A DNA stretch of 64,000 nt from CAZWSE01 sp964636575. Its GTDB lineage: Bacteria > Pseudomonadota > Alphaproteobacteria > Rhodobacterales > Rhodobacteraceae. Both the position numbers and the translations under genes were made by a program. The stretch lies in NCBI GenBank assembly GCA_964636575.1, contig CAZWSE010000002.1, positions 17,597 to 81,596 of the forward strand. The letters are read 5' to 3'. Below, in pieces: positions 26,681-33,587 of this stretch (position 1 is the stretch's first letter; the number at the start of each line of letters is the position of its first letter). Below the pieces are notes generated by a model, which had not been told where the DNA came from, did not search any database, and worked only from the letters and a program-made list of their open reading frames with translations.

Positions 26681-27655
26681 TTACTGGTTTGCAATGATCT
26701 CAGCGACAACTGGGCCCATGACTTCGAACATGACGTCTTGTGCTGCGGTTGCGTCTGCTGCGTTGGTGTAGAACGATGCCAGATCGTTTTTACCCATGTA
26801 ACGCTGGTAGCCTTTGAGACCTGCGATGGTTTCAATCGCAGCACCTACGTCAGCTTTCACCTCATCGGAAACACCCTTAGGTGCGAAAAGGCACATCAAA
26901 CCAGTGAATTCGATCCCATCGGTGCCTTGCTCGCCAAATGTTGGCAGGTCAGGCGCCATTGGGTCACGCTCTGCACCGGCGGAGGCCAATGCTTTGATGT
27001 CTGCCTCAAAGCCAGGAATCGTGTTCACACCGCCGAAGACCGCGTCAACAGACTGCGATACCAAAGCCGCACGTGCTTTCGAGCCGCCTTTGAACGGTAC
27101 TTTCTTGTGGCTGATGCCGTTGGCGTCGAAGAACACGTGGCCGATGGTGGCGTGCATGGTTGCCGCACCGGATGTGCCCCATGTGATTGTCTCACCGGAT
27201 TCCTTTGCGTTCGCGATGAATTCGGCCATGTCTTTTGCAGGGTTCGACGCATGCACTTGAAGCGATGTCACCAGTTGCGATGCACAGCCCAAGTTCTCAA
27301 AATCGTCTGGGATGTGGTACGGACGTTCGTCGCCTTTCGCCAGCTCACCCGCGATGAATGTACCGATGTTGATCATGTAGAGCGTGTGGCCGTCGCGGTC
27401 TTCGTCCAGCACTGCGGATGCAGCTTTCTGGCCGGATGCGCCTGGCAGGTTGACGATATAGGCTGGCAACCCGTTCATGGATGGTGCTTCGTGTACGTAA
27501 GACGCGAACCCACGTGCAGTGGTGTCTGTCCCGCCGCCAGCTGAAAAGCCGACCATGATTTTGATTGGTTTCTCTGGATAGTCGGCCAAAGCTGCGCCGC
27601 CAGTGATCATTGATGCTGCGGCAACGCCTGCAGCGACTTTCTTAGAAATGTTCAT
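26681..27655 (-). CDS. tctC: Tripartite tricarboxylate transporter substrate-binding protein TctC
   Basis: Periplasmic Bug-family binding protein (324 residues). A Sec signal peptide (MNISKKVAAGVAAASMITG...ALA) precedes the mature DYPEKPIKIMVGFSAGGGTDTTARG, the usual TctC/Bug opening with the carboxylate-binding GGGTD loop. Start at 27655 is chosen because the signal peptide begins there and GGGAGA lies just upstream. First gene of the operon; it is divergent from the CaiB/BaiF gene at 27808. A possible -10 (TACAAT on the minus strand) lies near 27700, with no good -35. Confidence 0.93.
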   Translation of the reverse strand: MNISKKVAAGVAAASMITGGAALADYPEKPIKIMVGFSAGGGTDTTARGFASYVHEAPSMNGLPAYIVNLPGASGQKAASAVLDEDRDGHTLYMINIGTFIAGELAKGDERPYHIPDDFENLGCASQLVTSLQVHASNPAKDMAEFIANAKESGETITWGTSGAATMHATIGHVFFDANGISHKKVPFKGGSKARAALVSQSVDAVFGGVNTIPGFEADIKALASAGAERDPMAPDLPTFGEQGTDGIEFTGLMCLFAPKGVSDEVKADVGAAIETIAGLKGYQRYMGKNDLASFYTNAADATAAQDVMFEVMGPVVAEIIANQ

Positions 27656-27807
27656 GTTTTCTCTCCCATTGGTCGTATGAGAAAACATCTTGCACCGCCG
27701 ATTGTAAAGATTTTTTTGGCCCGCTTTCCGACCCTTTGGGCAAAAACCGCCCTTGTTTGGAACGGCGAAATCATTTTCACTTTGTCCACCCATAAAATGA
27801 GGCCCCT

Positions 27808-28968
27808 ATGTCAGCGACCCACCCTTTTGAAGACCTACGTGTCATCGACTTTACGCATGTTCTGGCTGGCCCCGCCTGCGCCTACTATTTGGGCCTTCTC
27901 GGCGCGGATGTGATCAAGGTCGAATCCGCATCCAAGGGCGACGCGATCCGGCATCGTGGCGGGTCTGATGCGCAAGCGGCAAGTATCGGCATGAGCACAT
28001 CATACCTGACCCAAGGCGCCGGAAAGAGGTCGATCGCACTGGATTTGGAAACCGAAAACGGGCAGGCCATTCTGCATGATCTTTTGGCCTGTGCGGACGT
28101 TTTGGTCGAGAACCATTTGCCTGAGACCATGCGGCGTTTGGGGCTGGATGAGGATACCATAAAAGCGCGGCACCCCCATTTGATCCACTGCGCCATGACC
28201 GGCTATGGGCGCGGTGGCCCGCAAGAAAACACGCCCGCCTATGACGTGAACATCCAAGCCGCCTGCGGGTTGATGGATGCAACCGGCACCCAAGACAGCG
28301 GTCCGATCCGCACGGGTGCTCCTGTTTTGGATTACGCAACTGCGCTTGCAGCAAGCTTCGCGATTTCAGCAGCGCTTTTTGCGCGGACGTCTACGGGGCA
28401 AGGCACGTTCATAGATGTGTCGATGTTGGAAACAGGACTTAGCTTGATGAGTTCCACGACGACGGACTACCTGAAAACCGGTAATGCACCGCAAAGGCGC
28501 GGCAATCTGGCCAACAGCAGGTCTCCGGGCGCGGGTAGCTTTCCGTGCAAAGACGGTGTGATCTCACTGGGGGTGAACGAGGACAGCCACTTTGAAAGTC
28601 TGGCTGTTGCATTAAACCGGTCCGATTGGCTGAGCGATCCGCAGTTTGATACCCGCGCGGCGCGCAAAGAAAACGCGGGCGCGCTGGCCGACCTGATAGA
28701 GGCCGCGCTTTCCAAGCAGTCTGCCCATACATGGGAACCGATCTTGCAATCTGCCGGCGTGCCCTGCGCAAGGTTGCGCAGCTTGCCGGAGGCATTGGCG
28801 TCGGACCAAGTCAAAACGCGGGCCTACATCCAAACTTTGGAAGATGGGATACAGGTGCCGACGCTGCCTTTCCGGTTGGGTGGCGCGACTGAATACACAC
28901 CAGCCTCGCCTGCGCCGACCCACGGGGCGCAGACGGAAGAGATCATTGATTGGCTGTCCAAGGCATGA
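27808..28968 (+). CDS. CaiB/BaiF family CoA-transferase, second copy
   Basis: Class III CoA-transferase (386 residues). RVIDFTHVLAGPACAYYLGLLGADVIKVE is the classical start with the AGP motif, and D175 in PVLDYATAL is the expected catalytic aspartate. It is not a close copy of the enzyme at 20505-21698. It is divergent from tctC across a 152-bp gap, so it probably acts on the same imported acid. Its stop overlaps the next gene by 4 bp. Confidence 0.9.
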   Translation: MSATHPFEDLRVIDFTHVLAGPACAYYLGLLGADVIKVESASKGDAIRHRGGSDAQAASIGMSTSYLTQGAGKRSIALDLETENGQAILHDLLACADVLVENHLPETMRRLGLDEDTIKARHPHLIHCAMTGYGRGGPQENTPAYDVNIQAACGLMDATGTQDSGPIRTGAPVLDYATALAASFAISAALFARTSTGQGTFIDVSMLETGLSLMSSTTTDYLKTGNAPQRRGNLANSRSPGAGSFPCKDGVISLGVNEDSHFESLAVALNRSDWLSDPQFDTRAARKENAGALADLIEAALSKQSAHTWEPILQSAGVPCARLRSLPEALASDQVKTRAYIQTLEDGIQVPTLPFRLGGATEYTPASPAPTHGAQTEEIIDWLSKA

Positions 28969-29339
28969 CACCCGCCGAGGCCGCCCTTGGAGTTATGGAC
29001 GCACATATCACTGCGCTTAATGCGCATGATGAAACTGCACTGGCCCGCACGCTCCACTTCCCACATATGCGGCTGAGCGGTTCGAACCTGAAAACGTGGG
29101 ACAGTCCCGACAGCTATTTCAAAGATTTCCGATCACGGGCGGGGTCAGATTGGGAGCGGTCCGAGTTTGCGGACATTCAAGTCCTGCAAGCTGATGCCAC
29201 GAAGGTACATTTAGACGCTCAGATCAACCGGTACGATGCGCATGCACGACAAATTTCTAGCTTTCGATCCTTGTGGGTCATAACCTTTGAACACGGGTAT
29301 TGGGCGGCCAAGTTCAGGTCGTCGTTCGCGGCGCAGTGA
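28965..29339 (+). CDS. Small NTF2/SnoaL-like protein
   Basis: A 124-residue cytoplasmic protein. The N-terminal helix pattern (AALGVMDAHITALNAHDETALARTL) followed by PHMRLSG and a C-terminal RSLWVITFEHGYWAAKFRSS strand fits the cone-shaped NTF2-like fold, as in SnoaL or ketosteroid isomerase. I cannot see a clear catalytic Asp/His set. Start at the ATG in the ATGA overlap with the CaiB/BaiF gene; the metallo-hydrolase follows 13 bp later. A small isomerase or binding role in the same pathway is a guess. Confidence 0.65.
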   Translation: MTPAEAALGVMDAHITALNAHDETALARTLHFPHMRLSGSNLKTWDSPDSYFKDFRSRAGSDWERSEFADIQVLQADATKVHLDAQINRYDAHARQISSFRSLWVITFEHGYWAAKFRSSFAAQ

Positions 29340-29352
29340 AAGGATCAGCACA

Positions 29353-30237
29353 ATGAAAGTCACACTTCTTGGCACGGGGTCACCGGTTCCAATGCTAAAT
29401 CGGGCGAGTTCGGGCTATGTGGTCGAGTTCGGCGATGAGATGCTAGTGTTTGATCATGGCGGCGGTGCGCATGAAAACTTCTTGCGGGCCGGCAAGCGCG
29501 CGGTCGATCTGAAAACAGTCTTCTTTTCGCATCTGCATACGGATCACTGTCTGGATTACCCGCGCCTTGTGCACAGCCGTTGGGATCAAGGTGCAGGTCA
29601 AATTCCCGACCTTGATGTTTACGCACCCGCCTACATGCAGCGTATGACCGATCTTTTGTTCGGGGATCACGGGGTTTATCACAATGATCTGGACGGGCGG
29701 ATGAACTCCGAAGGCAGCCAAAGGGTTTATCTCAATCGGGGCGGCACTCTGCCACGGGCGCGGCCTAACCCGAACATCACGCCGCTTTACGACGGACAGG
29801 TTATCACATCGGACAACTGGAAAGTCACCGTGCGCGAAGTGCTGCACCAACCCGGTCAGATCGAACCCTATGCCTTCCGACTTGAAACCGCGGAAGGGGT
29901 GTTGGTCTATTCGGGGGATACCGGCCCATGTGATGCGATAGAGGAGCTTGCGCAAGGTGCCGATATGCTGATCCATATGTGCTACTTTGTGTCTGGTTCT
30001 TTCTTGAAGCCGGATCAGAAACTGACCTCATCGGGACATCTTGAAGCTGCGCGCACTGCCGCAAAGGCCGGTGTTAAAACACTGGTTGCTACGCATTTTA
30101 CTCCGCAAATGGACGCGCTGGGCGTTAAGGAAAAGTGTTTGGCAGAGATGCGTGAAATCTATGACGGTCGGATCATCTGGGGTGAAGATCTTATGGAAAT
30201 TCCGCTCGAAGAAACGGACGTACCTCACGCTGGTTAG
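29353..30237 (+). CDS. MBL-fold metallo-hydrolase (RNase Z/arylsulfatase-like)
   Basis: Metallo-beta-lactamase fold (294 residues). The N-terminus MKVTLLGTGSPVP and the HxHxDH site at 60-65 (HLHTDH, followed by CLDYPRL) are of the type shared by tRNase Z and AtsA-like arylsulfatases or esterases. YSGDTGPCDAIEELA and SGHLEAART supply later metal ligands. Third gene of a CaiB/BaiF operon, so hydrolysis of an ester, lactone or thioester is more likely than tRNA processing. Substrate unknown. Confidence 0.82.
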   Translation: MKVTLLGTGSPVPMLNRASSGYVVEFGDEMLVFDHGGGAHENFLRAGKRAVDLKTVFFSHLHTDHCLDYPRLVHSRWDQGAGQIPDLDVYAPAYMQRMTDLLFGDHGVYHNDLDGRMNSEGSQRVYLNRGGTLPRARPNPNITPLYDGQVITSDNWKVTVREVLHQPGQIEPYAFRLETAEGVLVYSGDTGPCDAIEELAQGADMLIHMCYFVSGSFLKPDQKLTSSGHLEAARTAAKAGVKTLVATHFTPQMDALGVKEKCLAEMREIYDGRIIWGEDLMEIPLEETDVPHAG

Positions 30238-30257
30238 GGCTGCCACACCTCACGCTG
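30222..30257. repeat. 11-bp direct repeat across convergent gene ends
   Basis: ACCTCACGCTG occurs at 30222-30232 and 30247-30257 (25-bp period), spanning the stop codons of the metallo-hydrolase and the ABM monooxygenase. No hairpin is formed. It may be a small duplication; functional meaning is doubtful. Confidence 0.4.
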
Positions 30258-30534
30258 TTTCGTAGGTTTCAACCACCTTGTTATGCACCATGTCTGCAAC
30301 CGCTGCGTCAAAGGTTTGGAAATGATCGCTTTCTAAGTGGACCTGAAACGCGGCCTTGTTGGCGTACTTTTCATAAAGAAACAGCCTGTTTTCCAACGGG
30401 TCCGGCAGGCAGACGTCAAACACGAGACAGCCATTTTCAAGCTTGAGCGAGTTCTCTGCCTGTTGGCGCATTAGGGGCAAAAAGGTTTCCATCTGCCCGG
30501 GCTTGGTTTCAAAGGTGACGCAGACAACATACAT
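30250..30534 (-). CDS. ABM-domain (quinol monooxygenase-like) protein
   Basis: Antibiotic-biosynthesis-monooxygenase fold (94 residues), a dimeric ferredoxin-like barrel. VVCVTFETKPGQMETFLPLM, ENGCLVFDVCLPDPLENRLFLYEKYANKAAFQVHLES and the HFQTF end are typical of YgiN-like proteins. These can oxidise quinols without metal or cofactor, but many members have unknown roles. Its start shares a base with the stop of the decarboxylating dehydrogenase (TGATG), so they are co-translated. Confidence 0.82.
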   Translation of the reverse strand: MYVVCVTFETKPGQMETFLPLMRQQAENSLKLENGCLVFDVCLPDPLENRLFLYEKYANKAAFQVHLESDHFQTFDAAVADMVHNKVVETYETA

Positions 30535-31625
30535 CAGAGCCGGTCCAGTACGGCTTGAGTTACGGCCTTGGTGCCCATGTTGCCCCCGAACTCCACCGGG
30601 CGTAGGGCGTTTTCGACAAAACCCTGATCGACGGCTTGTTCGATCCGCAAAGCCGCTTCTTCAAAGCGGGCATTGCCTGTTTTCTCGAAGAGAAAATCTA
30701 ACATCAAACCGCCGCTTAGAATGGCTGCCAGCGGGTTGGCTTTGTCTTGCCCCATGATGTCAGGCGCGGACCCGTGCGCCGGTTGGAACAGCCCAGTGTC
30801 ATCCCCGATTTCCGCGCAAGCTGCCATGCCCATGCCGCCCACTAGCCCGCCTGCAAGGTCGGACAGAATATCCCCGAACATGTTTTCCATGACCATCACA
30901 TCATAGTCCCAAGGGTTGCGGATAAGGTTCAAGGCCTGCGCATCGACATAGGCATAATCCGTTTCGATATCTGCATAACCAGGTGCTATTTCGTCGAAGA
31001 TTTTGCGGAAGAAGGCCATCGACGCAAAGACGTTGGCTTTGTCTACGCAGGTCAGCCTGCCCTGTTTGCCGCGCGCCTTGCGCTTTTGCGCCAGCTTGAA
31101 CCCGAAGTGATGCAGTTTTTCAGTGGTCGGTCGGCTGATCCGCAGGGTTTCGCGGACTTCGGTGTCGCCGATGATCTCGCTGCGTCCGTGAACGGCGGCG
31201 GAATAGAACAGCCCTTCGGTGGATTCGCGTAGGATGATCATATCAATCCCTGCCGCGCGTGGGTCGGCCAGCCGTTGCGGCGCGTTGGGGTAGGCTTTGA
31301 CCGGTCGAACGCCTGCATAAAGCCCGTATTTGTCCCGCAAGCGCAGGTGCGGTGAAATCTCTGTTCCGTCCTTTTGCCTGACAGAAGGCAGCCCGATTGC
31401 GCCCAGAAAAATGGCGTCCGCCGTGCCGACTTTTTCTTCGCCACCTTTCTCTATGTCTTGACCGGTTTCCGCGTAGTATCCTGCCCCAGCTTTGGTTTCT
31501 TCAACTGAAAGCGCGCATTCCCCCACGGCCGCGCAGGCGGCCTGCGCTACTGCGATTGCCGCTTCCGAGACATCAATCCCGATCCCGTCTCCTTTGATCA
31601 AGGCTATATGTGCGGCTTTGGTCAT
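30534..31625 (-). CDS. Isocitrate/isopropylmalate-type decarboxylating dehydrogenase
   Basis: Beta-decarboxylating NAD(P)-dependent 2-hydroxyacid dehydrogenase (363 residues). Family signature NMFGDILSDLAGGLVGG contains the metal aspartates; substrate-loop RESTEGLFYSA and VDKANVFAS are present. The substrate-loop sequence differs from both LeuB and Icd, closer to tartrate/malate-type members (TtuC). Start at 31625 (MTKAAHI) chosen; upstream frame extension is poor. It lies 41 bp after the lactonase-like gene and overlaps the ABM gene. Substrate not assignable by eye. Confidence 0.82.
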   Translation of the reverse strand: MTKAAHIALIKGDGIGIDVSEAAIAVAQAACAAVGECALSVEETKAGAGYYAETGQDIEKGGEEKVGTADAIFLGAIGLPSVRQKDGTEISPHLRLRDKYGLYAGVRPVKAYPNAPQRLADPRAAGIDMIILRESTEGLFYSAAVHGRSEIIGDTEVRETLRISRPTTEKLHHFGFKLAQKRKARGKQGRLTCVDKANVFASMAFFRKIFDEIAPGYADIETDYAYVDAQALNLIRNPWDYDVMVMENMFGDILSDLAGGLVGGMGMAACAEIGDDTGLFQPAHGSAPDIMGQDKANPLAAILSGGLMLDFLFEKTGNARFEEAALRIEQAVDQGFVENALRPVEFGGNMGTKAVTQAVLDRL

Positions 31626-31666
31626 GTCTGTATTCCGTTGTTTCGTATGATTTGCGTCTCGTTCGG

Positions 31667-32467
31667 TCACGATAAGGCCGAGATCGGCCCTTTGTCCAAC
31701 CGCCAAACAAAGCCTGAGGTGCCCACAGCGGGAAAGTGTTTTGCTACCAAAGGGTCATGCCCCGGAATGATCCGATCCGCTGACCCCGCCAGAGACAAGA
31801 GCGTGTCATACCCTTTCAGCATCGGCTCCAGATCTACCACAATCGGAAAGGGTTTTCGCTGCATCAGGTTTTCGTAGTAGTGTGCTGCATCCGAGGCGAG
31901 GCAAAGCGGTCCGTTTTCGGTATCGACTTCTACGATTTGCAGCCCACGTGAATGCCCGCCCACACAATGGACCCGCACACCCGGCGCCACTTGTCCTGAT
32001 CCGTCATGGAACACAACGCGGCCCCCATAAACGTGTCTGACCATGTCGCACACGTGGTCTGCAGTGAACGGCATTTGGAGTGTGTCGTGACACATGCAAG
32101 GGCCGGTCGCGTAGGCCATTTCAGCCTCTTGCAGATGAAAGGTCGCGTTTGGATATCGATCTAGTCCCCCTGCATGATCGTAGTGCAGATGCGTGATGAT
32201 CACCGTATCGACCGTTTCGGCATCTGCCCCCACGGCTTCGATGGCGCGTGCGGGATCACGCAGGATTGGGCGGTCACGGCGTGTGGCCTCAGCCGCGTCA
32301 TATCCGGTGTCGACGACGATCTTGCGCGTTCCGTTGTCGAGCACCCAAACCGAATAGTCCATGCCATGCGGCGCAGACGGATGATCGTCAAAGATGAAAC
32401 TGTCCGCGCGGGTTCTTGTGTTGCGCTCTGCGTATTTCACGCAATAGACTTCCCAAGTGTCACGCAC
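31667..32467 (-). CDS. MBL-fold N-acyl-homoserine-lactonase-like hydrolase
   Basis: Metallo-beta-lactamase protein (266 residues from the start chosen). HLHYDH at 93-98 followed by AGGLDRYPNATFHLQ is the AHL-lactonase (AiiA/AttM) pattern, with VGGHSRG and SDAAHYYEN giving further ligands. I choose a GTG start at 32467: an AAGGA site lies 7 bp upstream and the protein then begins with the family-typical DTWEVY. An ATG at 32542 is in frame, but would leave only 13 bp to the divergent gene. It could be a quorum-quenching lactonase, but context favours a catabolic lactone or ester. Confidence 0.78.
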   Translation of the reverse strand: MRDTWEVYCVKYAERNTRTRADSFIFDDHPSAPHGMDYSVWVLDNGTRKIVVDTGYDAAEATRRDRPILRDPARAIEAVGADAETVDTVIITHLHYDHAGGLDRYPNATFHLQEAEMAYATGPCMCHDTLQMPFTADHVCDMVRHVYGGRVVFHDGSGQVAPGVRVHCVGGHSRGLQIVEVDTENGPLCLASDAAHYYENLMQRKPFPIVVDLEPMLKGYDTLLSLAGSADRIIPGHDPLVAKHFPAVGTSGFVWRLDKGPISALS

Positions 32468-32555
32468 GCCGCTGTCCTTTCCGCTGAGGTCACGCCGAAC
32501 TCTAGGCAATCGCGGGTCAAAGACAACGGTGAAACCGAACATGAGGCCACGCCCT

Positions 32556-33587
32556 ATGACCAAACCGCTGACTGTTGCTGTAATCGGGCTTGGGTACTTC
32601 AGCCAGTTCCACCTGAACGCATGGGCTGCCCACAAAGACGTTGGCACGGTCGTGGTGACGGACCCGGATGCAAACCGGTGTGAATGGGCAAACGATGGGT
32701 ACGGCGTCCAAAGCTACCCTGATCTTGAGGCGCTGCTTGCCGATCATTCGCCTGACATCGTCGACATCATCGCACCGCCACCTGCGCATGCTGACCTGAT
32801 AACCAAACTGGCCATCCTTGGGGGAACCGTGATCTGCCAGAAACCCTTTTGCACATCCCTTGAGGAAGCCGAGCAGACAACCGCTTTGGCCCGCGAAACG
32901 AGCACTACGCTTATCATCCATGAGAACTTTCGCTTTCAGCCGTGGCATCGGACTATCAAGGCCTTCATCGATGAAGGTCACTTAGGTCAGATCTATCAAT
33001 GCCGGTTTGCGTTGCGACCTGGTGACGGGCAAGGGCCTGATGCCTACCTGTCCCGCCAACCCGCCTTTCGCGACATGCCGCGGCTTTTGGTGCATGAAAC
33101 GGGGGTGCATTTTGTCGATCTGTTCCGCTGGCTTTTCGGGGAAATTGAAGACGTCTATGCCGATCTGAGACAGCTGAACCCAGTGCTGGCCGGAGAAGAT
33201 GCAGGGATGATGATCCTCAACCACACAGGCGGGGTGCAAAGCCTGTTTGACGGGAACAGGCTGAGCGATCACGCCACGGACAACCCACGCCGGACGATGG
33301 GCGAAATGACGATTGAGGGCGAGAACGGGGTTCTGTCTTTGAACGGCGCAGGTGAGGTTAGCTTTCGGGCCAAAGATAGTATGACCTTGCAGACCATCCC
33401 GCTGTGCGCGGCCATTGATGACGCCAGCTTTGGCGGTGGGTGCGTCGCTGCGTTGATTGATCATGTGGTGGCCGCAACGTGTGGCCAAGGCACGATTGAA
33501 AACACAGCCGCCGACTATCTGCCCGTGATCCGCGCAACAGAAGCCGCTTACCGATCCGCAACGGAGGGGCGCAAGATTACGCTCTAG
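32556..33587 (+). CDS. Gfo/Idh/MocA family oxidoreductase
   Basis: NAD(P)-dependent sugar-type dehydrogenase (343 residues). The nucleotide-binding VAVIGLGYFSQFHLNAW is at the N-terminus, ICQKPFCTSLEEAE holds the EKP-like lysine (here QKP), and VHETGVHFVDLFRWL is the typical catalytic His helix. The usual EKP is changed to QKP. Start at 32556 chosen with a GAGG site about 9 bp upstream. Its TAG stop is directly followed by the opposite-strand stop of the MscS gene, without a spacer. Confidence 0.88.
   Translation: MTKPLTVAVIGLGYFSQFHLNAWAAHKDVGTVVVTDPDANRCEWANDGYGVQSYPDLEALLADHSPDIVDIIAPPPAHADLITKLAILGGTVICQKPFCTSLEEAEQTTALARETSTTLIIHENFRFQPWHRTIKAFIDEGHLGQIYQCRFALRPGDGQGPDAYLSRQPAFRDMPRLLVHETGVHFVDLFRWLFGEIEDVYADLRQLNPVLAGEDAGMMILNHTGGVQSLFDGNRLSDHATDNPRRTMGEMTIEGENGVLSLNGAGEVSFRAKDSMTLQTIPLCAAIDDASFGGGCVAALIDHVVAATCGQGTIENTAADYLPVIRATEAAYRSATEGRKITL

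Noticed and set aside
31667..32467. Quorum-quenching AHL lactonase as an assigned function
   Set aside because: The HLHYDH motif supports the fold only. No quorum-sensing genes are near, and the operon is catabolic.
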